This document shows positions 11,759-23,785 of a stretch of DNA of 64,000 nucleotides, one piece after another; positions within the stretch are counted from its first letter, which is position 1, and each line of letters opens with the position of its first letter. Origin of the DNA: Melampsora larici-populina 98AG31 (taxonomy: Eukaryota > Basidiomycota > Pucciniomycetes > Pucciniales > Melampsoraceae); the NCBI RefSeq assembly GCF_000204055.1, contig NW_006768869.1, positions 22,068 to 86,067 of the forward strand. The letters run 5' to 3'. The notes beneath the pieces are model-generated. The model worked only from the letters and a program-made list of their open reading frames with translations. It did no database searches and was not told the DNA's origin. Made by a program: the position numbers and the translations under genes.

Positions 11759-13393
11759 ATGCCCAAACCAGTATCTGAACTCCGAAAGCAAAAGATGGTC
11801 GAGTACCAAAAGCGGAAGAAGGCTCAACAACACAATGCCCAACGGGATCCAGTTCGGGATGTTGGAAGAGAACATGTCAGTCAAAGAATCAAAGCAGGAA
11901 TCAAAGACCGGTTTGGCTTGCCAGAGGACTGTGATGTATTCCGAGTGCCTCAATTTGGGAACAGGAAAGAGCGAGTAGTGACCTATGGAACTGTGGTACT
12001 TGTGAATCTGGCTGGAAATAAGCTTATATGTGTTGCTAGGTTCAACAAAGAGGTCAAGTCCCTCGAACTTTCTGTTGTTTCCACATGGCTGACATTTCTT
12101 GCTGCAGGACCCCGCCAGCATTGACCCTGCCCAAGTGCAACTTTGGAAAGACTTTCAAAGGGCTATCAAGATCATGCATCAACATTCTGAAGCACGGGGA
12201 GTGATCAAGGAAAATCATGCAGTCAAGATGCTACCGCCCCACAAGCGGCAAGGTACTATGAAAGCATTTGGTCACAGATCATCTAAGCGTGCTGGACAAT
12301 ATCAAAGAGGAACAGTTATTGGTTTGTTTATCTTCACCTTTCCACATGAGGACATTTCAGAAACTTAATTTGTTCAATGTCTTAACACCAGCAACCTATG
12401 CCCAAAATTCATCTACCAGCGAGGACCCAGCCAAACTAGACGAGGACGAAGCCCGTCAAGATGAACTTCCTTGGGTAGTGGACTTTCATGCTGAAAGGAC
12501 ATGTTCATTATCTCTATTTGTGTATGATTCCAACAAGAAGCTGGCCGAAGACACTGATGCCCCGTCGTGGGGATCAAAAGAGCCGGTGCCTGGTAGCAAA
12601 GAGTGGGAGAAATCACCCAATACCCAAGTCTTTGGGGACAAGGCATTTGTGGGATCCAATGTGATTGCTACCACTGGAGGATTCCGCAACGGAGTTCATT
12701 GTGACTTTGATGCCACTGGATTTGCTTCTGGTTTCTTCTGCTTAATTGATGCAAACACATGTTGAGTATTTAATATTCACAGCCTTATGACCAATCTGCT
12801 GACATATGTAATCTATTACAGCTGAAATTATTACTCCGGCAAGAAGACTCAAACTTTTGGCCGAGAGGAAGGAAGAAATTGAACTAGAGAAGAAGACTGG
12901 ACACCGCATTGATAAGAAGCATCCCCAAGTTAGTGCCAAGTTTGTAATTCACATCAGTCACTATTTCAAGTTTATTGTAGACATCAATGCAGCTGATGTG
13001 GTAGAATTACTGTGGGCGACAGATGTTTGCCACAACACCGAACATTTTTTATTTTCTGAAGGAGAAAAAAAAAAGACAACATACTTGCAGGGTGCTGTAA
13101 CAAGGGAAAAAACCAAGGCAAGAAAAGGGATTGGAAAGAGTAAAGGGGCGGTAGACCATGTACTTGCTTATGCTTGTAGCACTCAGATCAGTACCACTGT
13201 GGTGGCAGCAATGAAGGAGATTATGGAACAGCGGGTTGGTTTGGATGATGAGAGCTGGGAAAAATTGCACAGCGGCCTTGCAGAGACCTACGATAAGCAG
13301 ATGCAACGGAAACGGGCCAATTTGGACCATCTTCAGAATAAGATTACTTCTTATAAGGAAACAAAAGGTTCAGCACTCAGATTTTTAAAATGA
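11759..13393 (+). CDS. Tet-like 2OG-Fe(II) dioxygenase (Tet/JBP family), copy 1
   Basis: Tet/JBP enzymes oxidise 5-methylcytosine or thymine in DNA using 2-oxoglutarate, Fe(II) and O2, and would act in the nucleus. Proposed exons 11759-12052, 12108-12321, 12392-12760 and 12822-13393 keep frame; the donors GTCAAG and GTTGAG are weak. The basic N-terminus (MPKPVSELRKQKM) precedes a block shared with the other copies (DRFGLPEDCD, YGTVVLVNLAG). The fold shows the HxD motif GVHCDFD (His codon 12697) and the distal His in DVCHNTEHF. Where the other two copies read TRFACSCQIS or TRLGCSSQI, this one reads LAYACSTQIS, so the presumed 2-oxoglutarate-binding Arg is Ala (13166-13168). Activity is therefore doubtful. 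The gene converges on an alpha-kinase gene 140 bp away. Iron-dependent DNA oxidation is inferred from family only. Confidence 0.75.
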
Positions 13394-13533
13394 TATATAC
13401 ATGTTTTTTTTTGTTTTTAAGATGATAATTTTGTGAGCAAAGGGTTTTTGTAAATTTTTGAATTTTTTAAGAGCAACAAATTTTGGAATACAGATTGAAA
13501 GGAAAGAATTTACTCCTGAATTTCCGCCTGGTG

Positions 13534-14423
13534 CTAATCTCTTGCTGGAATATGAGTCTGTTCCCCAGACTTACCACCATACAACAGCTCCATCTCCTCC
13601 TGTAGACTTAATTTTGCTACCTTTGGCGGTAGAAACCCCAGGTGCTTGCATATCTTGTTGCATTCGTGCTGGGTAGAGAAGTTCTCCAAGCCTTTCCTTC
13701 CAGTATTTCTGTCGCACCAAGCCATACTGGGGCCAAAACAAACCGTCAGGCAAAATGTTGGAATGCAAGCACAAAAGTACTTACTTGCTCGTATCCACAA
13801 TCAAAGGGTCTGTCAATACTAAACCTACCCCCTGAAGATCCGCAACCATTCTTCTTCCGTCATAGTGTTTATGAGACCAATGACTGAGAGCTTGCATTAC
13901 TTCATTGACTAAAGGACTGTCTGAAGGCCGGAGTTCAAAGTTGTGATTGCTGGTATACTTGCGGTATTGTGTAACATCAAGTACTTCTTCAAAGAAATAA
14001 GCACATTCTGTCGTAGCACTGCTTCCTGCATATACCGGAAAGTTTTGAACCATCTGGAAAATAAAAACATGTTATCGAGAAAGCTTGAATAAAATGAGAT
14101 CCATATATTTGACTCACACGAATGTTTTGGATAGCTTCAACCGTTGCAGGGAAAAGTTGAATTTCATTCAGACCCAAAGCGGCTTTCTTAAACTTTTCAA
14201 TCGCCATGGAAACAGCAGCATACACTCCACCGGATTCTTTATGGACAGCCAGATGAGTCATATTGGGAGGCGGCTCCCTCCGCTTCTTGGCAACCATCGG
14301 AGTGACCTCTCCACCAGGTGTTCTTCCAAAGGCATTGTAACATGTCCTGAAAGAACCTTTTCCAATCACCACACTTTCATCAACTTTGAAATGATACGGT
14401 GTTACCACCCACTAGAGCTTAGG
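13534..14423 (-). CDS. Alpha-type protein kinase (MHCK/EF2K family)
   Basis: Alpha-kinases are atypical Ser/Thr kinases unrelated in sequence to ordinary kinases; several rusts have expanded families. On the minus strand the first visible exon (about 14423-14118) has a glycine-rich start, VVIGKGSFRTCYNAFG, and a likely ATP-binding Lys in MVAKKRREPP. The second (about 14053-13790) has LVNEVMQALSHWSHKHYDG and the catalytic loop ADLQGVGLVLTDPLIVDTS. The third (about 13727-13534) has the zinc-binding tail GRKGLENFSTQHECNKICKH and ends in TAG. Introns with GTGAGT and GTAAGT donors fit. The 5' end is unresolved: an in-frame TAG lies just upstream of 14423, so an earlier exon must be joined, and I could not place it. 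The kinase core looks intact. Confidence 0.8.
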
Positions 14424-16731
14424 CGGGCTCGCCCTCCTCTGAACTCAACAAGTAGAAAGTTGATCCTTGTGGTCCAAATGACTTCAGGCTTGGATCAGGA
14501 TCAGTAAAAGAAAGAAAACATGGGATACAATAAACAATAAGGATATATACACCATGCTCAACTTATTGCACCATTGTGTGTCAAGCCAGGGACTGTGTAA
14601 CCACTATCAGAGGTTCAATACAATCCAAATGAGATCTCAAGGTGATGCTAAGTGTAGCACACATTGTGAAAATATACTCAATTTACACAGATATTTAGGG
14701 TTCCAAAATTAGGTTTAAGCACTTGTGCAGCATGAAGTATAGAATGTTCAAAGTGAGTCATATTCATCAGTGAGTAAGCTGAGGTCTTAATTGATCAAAC
14801 AGAAGGGAAAAGATTCTAAGGATGGATATTCACTAATATATCAAAGATCCAAGAGATAATAGGGCAGTTCAAGTTCAAAGCATCTAAAATAAAACTGTCC
14901 CTACCTTAAAATGCTGTTTAAAATCTCAAACTTTTTAAAACACTTTCAGAAATCCCTGCCCAAGGTGCACATTCTAGCAGAAAAAATTTGTAAAACAAAT
15001 AATTTTTGAAGGCCTGGGAGGCCAAAGTACAAAAGATTTTAAGCACTTTTTGGCCCACTTGAACTCCCCTAATGGAGTTGCACTTGTCACTACTCAATCA
15101 AATGAGTATTAGATGTGATTTGAGTGATAGAGGTAATGTCTGACCAAGAAAAGTCATAGATCAAGAAAGACACACTAAACCTCACCACAGATCAAAGTGT
15201 GTACAAGTAGACACAAAAAGTTCATGTCACCCCCCAGCCTTGACCAGTTCACTAAACAAAGAAGTGTACTGCAAAATTATGCTGGTTGGGGATAGGGAGT
15301 GACGTAAACTTTTTGCACGTACAATGTACAGGGTTGGTTTTATTTTTGGATGAAGGTCATTTTGATCCCAAAGCTTTTCTTTTGTTTGCATTATAATTAA
15401 ATGAAATTCTTTTGTTTGACATAGTATGATGATATAATTGTCATACCAGTGTTTTTTATGTCAATCATGTTTCTCATCTTCAAGTTTGTGTATGTATGTT
15501 TGTTTGTATCTTTAAAATCAAGCCCAATTTTGCATGAGTTGACAAAAACTGTATCTTTTTATTCTACAAAATCTTATATAGTTGAAACTTGAATTACAAA
15601 TTACAAAAAATTTGTGATGTTACCAGGCAGGAGACCTATTTATATGGTTGGAAAGAATATAGATGGAGGTGTATGTGGGATGAATGAAACTGGAATATCA
15701 TTTCAAGAAATTTTTTCTTCACCTTCTTGCTTCTACATAGAAAAATAGGAAAATAATGATTATTTTTGTGGGGGTGTGATTTTAACTCTGATGATTTAAT
15801 TCTACATTGAAATTATATGTCTCTTCTCATAGTGTATGTGAAATTTCTTTACTCATCACTTTTTCTACTTTTTTTGATCTATTTAATAAACCTACTCTTT
15901 TTCTTTCTAATCCTTTGAAGGATCTCACACCTTGTTGTTTACCAATGGAACAATTCACACAAGAAAAAACAAACAAATCAGAATGTCTTGTATAATCTAT
16001 TGTTGTAGAAAACGTTTGCAAGGACAAAACAAAAAGAGACAGACTTTTGGCTAAAACAATGGTATGTGAAGGAGAAAATTCTGATTTTTGATGTTCTTCT
16101 TTGAGTTGATTGGTATGATTAGGGTTAATCAATCCATCAGATTTATTTCTTTCCTTTTCCCACCAAATATTTGCGCTTCTTCTTTCCAAACTGGCTGATA
16201 ATAACTTCATATAGATACTACTGAACATGTTGTATTGTATCCTTGCCTGATAACAAGTGATGGTGTTGATGTTGTTGTGATGATTGTTGTGAGTTTAGTT
16301 TCTCATTTGGATTCAATGTGGTTCTATTGGATTTTGGGGGATGATAATTAATGGCTTCATGAATGCAATGAGTTACTAAAGTCCTGCCCTGATTGATTGT
16401 TTTTGAATCAATCAAACAATGTTGACGGATTGTGATTTCATGGTTGATACAAGGGTGCTAAATCAGATTAATGATGATTGTAGGCTTAATTAGACTTTTG
16501 TGGAAGCTTGTATGATGATGTTCCTAAAGGTGATAATTGATTGGAATTTATTTGATTGATTTAAAAATGGGATCGATCATTTTGATTCTGAGATGTGTTT
16601 GAAGGTGATTTTGAGGTTGAGGTTGACTTTGGAGTTGGTTTGGAAATTGATAATGAGATTGACGTTGTTTAGGTTGAGATGAAGTTGATTATATATGATT
16701 AGCTTTGAGTTTGATTTGAAGGGGATTTGGA
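14424..16731. other. Intergenic DNA, no gene recognised
   Basis: AT-rich, with no convincing coding stretch. It contains one small MITE-like inverted repeat (15199-15330). The last part, 16430-16731, is rich in TTGATT/GAGGTTGA phrases. It ends at the CAATTTGG target copy of the KDZ element. Confidence 0.4.
15199..15330. mobile_element. Small MITE-like inverted repeat
   Basis: The left arm GTGTACAAGTAGACACAAAA leads into AGTTCATGTCACCCC. The right arm, read as complement, has GTACGTGCAAAAAGTTTACG then TCACTCCC. The interior is about 60 bp. No target duplication is clear. The same left terminus, TGTACAAGTAGACACAG, appears near 38325 and in complement near 45630. Confidence 0.4.
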
Positions 16732-16739
16732 CAATTTGG
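16732..16739. other. Target site duplication (left copy), KDZ element
   Basis: CAATTTGG lies immediately before the left terminus and is repeated exactly at 32547-32554 after the right terminus. Eight bases is the size reported for Zisupton-type KDZ transposons. Confidence 0.9.
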
Positions 16740-17281
16740 CACCTCGTGTACACTAAAAGTTTGGCCCCGATCCAAAGATCCGACGCCCCGTATCATCCGA
16801 GTCTCTCCCATAATTTGGTGCAGATGTAACTCAGATGAATATGATGCATCTGGAGTAACCTCCCACTATCCTCAAAGGTTTTTTTTTGCTTTGAAGCCAT
16901 GTTTCTTTACGTAAATGAAGCAATTTCTAGAGCACCAGCATATAGTCATTCATACCAATTCCCCAATCATATACACATACACCATTTTTAGTGGTTTGCT
17001 TCAGCTTTCAGCGGCAAACATTCAAATCAAGCCTCACAACTTCACAACTTCACATACAAACTTCACAATTACACATCACATTTTCCCAATTACACATCAC
17101 AACCTCACATTCACCAATGACCATCACAACTTCACAAGTTCACAGCGTGAAACCACCAATCTCACAATCTCACAGCTTCACACGTGCACAACTCGAAACC
17201 ACCAATCTCACAATCTCACAACTTCACACTGAGCATCACAAGTTCACAAATTCCCACTTCACACTCATCCTCATGCTCACA
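16740..17281 (+). repeat. Left terminal inverted repeat of the KDZ element
   Basis: About 540 bp matches the complement of 32006-32546 nearly base for base. It contains many CACAACTTCACAA and AATCTCACAATCTCACA words. An open frame at 16915-17232 exists in both arms with one or two changes, but it merely follows the repeats and is not taken as a gene. Confidence 0.9.
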
Positions 17282-17434
17282 CTTAAGTACCACATACCAC
17301 AACACACTGACCCGGGTCCGCCCTGCATCTATCTAATTTGAAGTACTTGCCCCTCCCTCAACTTAGTCATCTGATTCCCACAACCTCAACTTCTAACACC
17401 ACACCACCCCTGCTCTCAATATCTAACAGAAAAC

Positions 17435-19236
17435 ATGGCTCGCCCCACTCGCCAATCTGGATTGGCTGCAACTACTCAACCAGCTCGTCGTACACGTAGT
17501 CAACACTCAAAGGCCAGAAAACCAAAGACCAAGAAAGAGTTGAATGAAGATAGCTCCAATGATGAGTCATCAATTGGCGCGGACAAATTTGAACTAATCA
17601 AAGAGGACAAAGGATGGGAGGACGAGGAGGAAGTCACCAAAACCAAAACCGATACTAAGCCCCAGTCCAAACCATCAAGCGCCAAGAAGACGAGAGCCAT
17701 CCAAATTACACTTGCAAACTACCAAGACAGTGATTTAGACATCGCAACAATCGATTCATTCCTTCATGCTAGTGCTCGTAAAACACGAAACCGTATTACG
17801 CCTGATGTTCAAAAAGAGTTGAAGAACATCCAATTCCTTTATTGCCGTGCGAAGAAACTTTTGGCGTTAGCTGCTCACTGCAGCGAACGGACAGTCAACG
17901 AGTTTCTGTGAGTGACTTATACAAACAAGTATTATCTTTTGCATTTTTTGTCTCATCCATATTTGCTCTATTTGATACAGGCACGAAGTGAGCATGCGAA
18001 CCAAACGCACATACTACCAATGCTATCTAAAGTACGGCAAAGAATCCACAAGCGCTCAAAGTAAGTAATTGTATCATCTGATCTTATCAATACTAGGTAA
18101 ACTTGTATTGGATCCTTTTCCACCATAATAGTGCCACCTAAGAATGAGTCAATTGGATTTAAAGAGCGAAACCGTCATCTTGGCCAAACATGGTCCTCAT
18201 ACGACCTTGACGAGAAGCATGTATTTCACGATCAACTTTTCTTTTGTCTTGGATATTTAGCGTGTGGGTGGCAGATTCCACCAGCCAAACCAGAAACCTA
18301 ACCCTTATCTACCGAAGATATTGAGAGGTACTTACCAATCTATAGACGACTAGTCGATACTGACAAGGTAGCAAGAGATTTGGGTCAAGCCAAGTTGGGC
18401 CCTCACTTACCCACTGCTCGACAAAACAAGGGAATCTCAGAGGTTCAACAAATTGATCATCAGGTATGGACAGAGTCATTACATTCCGTTATCAAATCCA
18501 ACTAACATTGAACTTGCTTGTCAGCTCCAGATTCTCAAGATCCGCTATGGTGTTGATTACTCTCTTATGGCCTCCTCCTGGTCACCGGACACCAAAAATC
18601 AAACTGCACAGTGGAGTATGGAGACTTCATCATGTGATGATTGGATAGTGTTGAGTAACGGAACCTGGCACCTCCTAGAAAAATTTGTGCGCCAAGTGAC
18701 CCAGTCCGACTCGCACGCCCACCCGAAACGACCCAAAAAGGTCCAGCCAAGTGACGAAATTAAAGGACGCCTCATTGCTGCGTTGAACTCACAAGTTGGT
18801 GTGTTCTTTCATTATGCATCTCTTCCAAGATAGAGTCCTTGACATGCCGTCACGCCTTTCCTACCTACCAAACCCTTTTCATCGACCAGAACAATATCTT
18901 CAACCACCATATTCACATTTGGACTGTCACCCCAAGACCTCAAATCCTCATTTAGCACTTGAGAAACGTGTGTTCAAAGGCGACATCAAGCTAATGGTGG
19001 TACGAACTGCACAAAGCCAAATTACCGACACTCTCCTCTCAACCGAGCTACAAAAGATGACACTTGCCACCCATAAGCTCTGGTTGGCCGACATCGAGGC
19101 TGGACATTACAAAGTGGTTCGACAACCAAACATCCAAGGTACAACACCTAACGACAAAAAGGATGACGATGCACAGGACAACCATCCAATGGACAATGAA
19201 ATTGAGGAGGTGACCATGACACAACCACTGGCATAG
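17435..19236 (+). pseudogene. Cargo gene of unknown function, possible HMG-like segment, one in-frame stop
   Basis: The ATG at 17435 starts MARPTRQSGLAATTQPARRT. Exons near 17435-17910, 17980-18060, 18132-18461 and 18527 onward keep one frame across GT-AG introns. The first 80 residues are charged and disordered (SNDESSIGADKF). Later blocks are LYCRAKKLLALAAHCSERTV, FKERNRHLGQTWSSYDLDEK and LQILKIRYGVDYSLMASSW. The second block resembles the middle of an HMG box (R-x3-LG-x2-W ... EK), a weak suggestion of DNA binding. TAA at 18299-18301 interrupts the third exon, yet the frame stays open for 53 codons to a good donor, so this copy is probably broken. The C-terminal exon ends EEVTMTQPLA. No family recognised. 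Confidence 0.55.
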
Positions 19237-19669
19237 TCATACTACCAAATGATCTGCCTCAACATAGGTATCAAAGAGACGTTTGCGATATTCATTTGTT
19301 TCTTGATTTCCCGCTCCACTCGTATCAAACGTGGCCATTTGTTAGATTCATCATACTTAAGAATCATGCTTCAGAATTCCATGAGAACTTTCTATTCGAT
19401 TAAATTCCATTGCATAAATAAACCGCTTGACAACTTGTTTTTTCATGGTAGTGGACCTCACAAAGCCGATGAGAATTAAAGTTCAACCTGACAATTGCTT
19501 CAAACCTGTTTTGAAACTTTTGTTTGGGTGAAACTACACTAAGAATCCCACTGAGTTCTTCACAGATGGAAAACTCAGGTGCGCTCCATGCATCATATGT
19601 TCTTATTGACCTCTGCACTTTGTTGTCAAGTGCGTGAAATTTGTGAACTCTAAATGTGAACTCTATGAT
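19237..19669. other. Non-coding spacer between cargo gene and minisatellite
   Basis: No coding signal or clear repeat. Likely 3' flank of the preceding gene. Confidence 0.35.
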
Positions 19670-20115
19670 TCAATGACCTCTGGAGTGTGAAGTTTGTGAT
19701 TGCTGTGAACTTGGTGAACTGTGAGAAGTTTGTGAACTGTGTGAACTATACTTCCAACTGTTCAAAAAACTCTGTGAACTTCTGAACATGTGAACCTGTG
19801 AACTTGTGAACTTGTGAACTTGTGAACTTGTGAACTTGTGAACTTGTGAACTTGTGAATTTGTGAATTTGTGAATTTGTGAACTTGTGAACTCCATGGAC
19901 TATGTGAACTGTGTGAACTGTGTGAACTGTGTGAACTGTGTGAACTGTGTGAACTGTGTGAACTGTGTGAACTGTGTGAACTGTGTGAACTGTGTGAAGT
20001 TTGTGAAGTTTGTGAACTCTACCAACTGACAAGTTGGGAACCCTCTGTGGGATCTCAGCTTTGTTAACTTTGTGAAGTTGTGAAGTTGTGAAGTTGTGAA
20101 GTTGGGCACTTCACA
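19670..20115. repeat. GTGAAC minisatellites: 8-bp GTGAACTT and 9-bp GTGAACTGT units
   Basis: From about 19795 to 19890 the 8-bp unit GTGAACTT repeats, with T variants. From about 19905 to 20000 the 9-bp unit GTGAACTGT repeats about eleven times. Looser GTGAAGTT copies continue to 20105. The same word in both orientations fills the terminal repeats and 28930-29400. It sits 70 bp beyond the transposase stop codon. A transposase-binding role is inference. Confidence 0.9.
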
Positions 20116-20182
20116 GCTTCACAACCTCACTGCTTTTGTGAAGTTTCACTTAGTGATAACCAACGCAACGTACAATAAATCT

Positions 20183-23100
20183 CTAATAATGTATCCACTC
20201 GGGACCTTCATTCTCATCTACCTTCTCATCGACCTCATATTGCTCAACATCATCAGCAGCATTTAGTGCATCTTCTTCGCCCTCTGCAGCATCTTCTTCA
20301 TCTTCACCTCCCTCTCCTTCAATAGTTACTCCTTGAACCATACGTTCCCATTCAGCTCGACTCAATTTAACCATATTTCGCCACCTTGTACACTTTTCTC
20401 GATCGACCTCTTCGCTACAGCCCAGTGGGGGTGAAGTCCAGTTTACCAGAGTGCAAATCTTTTCTTGCCACCTTAGCCATATACGACATGAACGTTGCAT
20501 GAGTGTTGAATGCAAAGCCTCCATTGTTTCTTTTGATGCAGCCCATAAGGGAACGATACCTGAATCGAAAACAGCATGTGATCATGTAAGCTTCGTCAAA
20601 TGATCTTGTCTAGCCAATATCATACATACCTTGCCTGATCTCATCCCGAAGTACATCGATTTTATCCTGATATTCCAGGCCCCAGTTCATCATTTGCCTC
20701 GCCTCCTTGGCTATTCGGCGGAGCTCCTCCTCACATCGCTGTACATCTAGATAGGCCTCAATGCCATCTTGAGTTCGTGGATCTACGGCCCATGGTTCAT
20801 TTGGATGGGTGAGGTCACCACAATCAAAGAACGGGTCCGTTATTTCCATCTGTTCAACTTCGATTAGGGTCGGTGTGGGTAGTGGCTCATTTGGGTCAAA
20901 CTTGTCATTGTAATTACGTGCCAGACGATTATATGTTGTATGCTTCCTACGCTGCTCTGCAGCCCTCAAGATCCGAAGACGATTCATTTTGGCCTGCACA
21001 TTGGTACCTTCATGCAAGGACCAGTTGTCAGTAAGTCTCAACAATAATCACGGGGGGAGCTGGCCAACCTACCTCGCGCTGTCCCAGCTCGCCTTCGCTG
21101 CTCAATTACCCCGCTTTTGGCCTCAACTAGTCGATTTTTGGCTACCTGTATCTTAATCAAAGGTTTTGCTCTTTCGTCTAGACCAATTCAACAGTAAGGC
21201 TGTTTGATTTCAAGAATTCACTGCAAATGAGGTAAGTTAGTTGCCGACCTGATACCCCTGTGAGTTCAAGGAATTCCACAGTGCCCAATTTGCCTGATAT
21301 ATCTTCCATAGCTTCCTCAAGGTGAACCATGGTGTTGGGTAATGACAGCATGGCCTGTTTCTTACGACCTCCCCGTTTGGACCTTTTTCGTCTCTGTATT
21401 GCAGTTAGTCTACCTCTGATATTGAAATCATTCAAATCACTCATTCGACCACAAATATGCTAGATATGGTAGTTAAAAACCTACTGGGCGGAAACAAGCT
21501 TTTCCTCTAGCTCCACTAGCTCACCCAGCAACTCCAGATAGTCCGAGCTGCTTTGAGTTAATGCTTGACTCTGTAGTTCTTTTTTCTGATTCCACTGTTC
21601 CTCAAAGTAGGCCACATTGAAACCATGTGCCCTTTCCAGGGCTGCTAACCTTTCCAGGCCCGTCTTCAATTTCGCTTGGGTCTTCTTAAGATGTCCCAAG
21701 GAACATTGAACTGATCATGGACGTCCTTCATATTCAGTTAGAAGTGATACATATAGTCTGACAGCATCATCCTTCACTTACCTGCATTCATTCTTCCAAG
21801 ATCGTTCTTGTGAAGCGCAGCAAAATGTAAGGCATTGAGGCGATGTTGTTTGGTGCAATATCGCAGTCGCCGCACCAAGGGTTTGAATTTTGCCCATATA
21901 CGCTCACTACCCTCTCCATCTGTGAGTCCCCATGCTTTATTCAGCCGTGGATTGTAATCGAGCTGACAAGTCCATTTGTGTACAAACGAATGGAATAAGC
22001 TGGTTGCAAATTTAAGCCAATTGAACTCTCGTTCGATCGGGAATTGGTTCCGCTAAGATATGTGGGATGTAGTTATCAGGATGCCATCAAATCAGATGCC
22101 CATAGATAATAGTAAGTCTTGACGTACTTTCTCAATGCCCTTCTTGATATTGCACCCTATGTCATACAAGACACCCAGCTTGCCATCACGTTTGCCGGGT
22201 CGCCCTTCGGTGGCTCGCAGAAGACAATTGATGAGTGCGAGAGGGTATACATTCCTACACACAAAGCATTCTGTAAATGTGTCTCCAAGGTAACAAGTCC
22301 TGGCTCAACTTTTCACCACTTTGGATAATGCTGATGAGCTTAAGGCATTGATCGTGCCGGCAGCCCAAAACCTCAAGGCCAGTTTCGTCATTTCCTTTCC
22401 AATGGGTCTTGCCACGTACATCATCCGCAGCTGTATGCCTAGCTGAGCATGGATCCTTTTGCAAAGCAGTGTCAGCAGCTGTCAAAAAAACGTTGTAGGC
22501 ATTAAATGTAAAGAGATCTCACAACTTCTGCTTCTGCCCAGTGTTGTTTCCCTGGGTTTGCTCTTGGCACGGGTAGACTCTCGCGCATCGCCTCTATCTC
22601 GTCAGGAGGTAGGAACATGGCGGGAGTAATGATACCTCCCAATTCAATACTGGCAGCCAAGTGACGCCGGTGTTGGAAGTTGCCATCGAGGCACACACAG
22701 TGACATGGTTCACCATCTGGCAAAGCGTCTACATCGGGCCCAAAGCATTGGGGACACTTGAATGCTAGCTCATCATAATCGGTCAGCCGAAGTGCCTTGG
22801 ATGCCGCCTCATCTGTCATAATAAGCATTTGTCAATAAGCATCCATAGCCGCCGACAATGTTCGGTTCCATTCGCGTGCCTGGGTTTGTATTGGGGGTAG
22901 TCAGGCTTCACAGAAACTTCTATCGGTGAGAGTGATATACATTACTTTTTCTCCCCCTTTTGCAAGAAATATTGGATTACCAGGGTCCAGAAACTCCGCA
23001 AGAGCAAGTCCAAACGGCTGGAAACCAATGGAGCAAAACTTCCACAGGATATGAAAAAACCTGAGTAGTTGAATGCTGATTGCTGAAACAGGCCGGTCAG

Positions 23101-23785
23101 GGGTACCTCCGATAAATCCTGCGTGGATGAGTCGCACCTGTTCATTCGCATAACATTTACAAAATGGGATGGATATCTGTTGACGGTCTGGATACAGGTA
23201 CACATGGAAGTGAGTGAACCTAAAGCCCCAATGTACACCCGATCAATACTAACAACATAAATCCAAAACATCCAATGTGCCAGGTGTGCCCTGACAATTG
23301 CATTCTTTCTTGAAGTCATGATCAAAGGTTTGGGGATTCGACCAATCCTTAGTCAATTGCTGCATCTCGAGGAAAGCTGGAAACATCCCAGGATGGCGAG
23401 TACGCCATTGGACTTCTTCATGTGCTCTGCGCCCAGAGTAGAATCCCCTGTTCAGACCCTGCGTAACATCATCAACATCATCTAGGTTAGCATCGGGTGG
23501 ATCGCTAGTGGGATCCTCCAGTGGGGGAAACATCTGCATGTCGTCCCGCGCATCTTCATCTTCGTGACCTGTGTCTTCGGGGTTGTTGCCGGTATAAGTG
23601 ACAGCATCCATATACACATCTCCTGATCCAGAAGGAGCGGGTGGCAAAGGACCTTCACCACATAGTTGTAGAGCCCTTTGACGAGATTTAAGCTTCATCG
23701 AAAGCACACAAGCGTCCAGTGCATTTTGAGGTTTGCGAGTCAGTCGTTCAATTGCATTAAGGCGGTACTTCTTCTTGTTTGCCAT
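20183..23785 (-). pseudogene. KDZ transposase (CxC1 module plus RNase H-like core), one premature stop
   Basis: Read from the ATG at 23785. The N-terminal part carries the cysteine module preceding KDZ cores (HPGMFPAFLEMQQLTKDW, KKECNCQG, then DRQQISIPFCKCYANEQVRL and IHAGFIGGTPDRPVSAISIQ). The core shows three acidic landmarks: Asp in CLDGNFQHRRH (22685-22687), Asp in LYDIGCNIKKGIEK (22161-22163), and Glu in GLTDGEGSERIW (about 21912). CRHDQCLKLISIIQSGEK and WTCQLDYNPRLNKAWGL are typical of the family. The C-terminal exons (21699-20183) are coiled-coil-like and end in an acidic tail. TGA at 22834-22832 replaces a codon in the DAY-x-QMLIMTDEAA block where relatives have Arg, so CGA to TGA is likely. 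Apart from that the exons look sound. Expected role: DDE-type cut-and-paste of the surrounding element. Confidence 0.88.

Noticed and set aside
16915..17341. Open frames in the left terminal repeat (and 31957-32371 in the right)
   Set aside because: They follow CACAACTTCAC repeats within the inverted repeats; the peptide is low-complexity and has no splice or start context.
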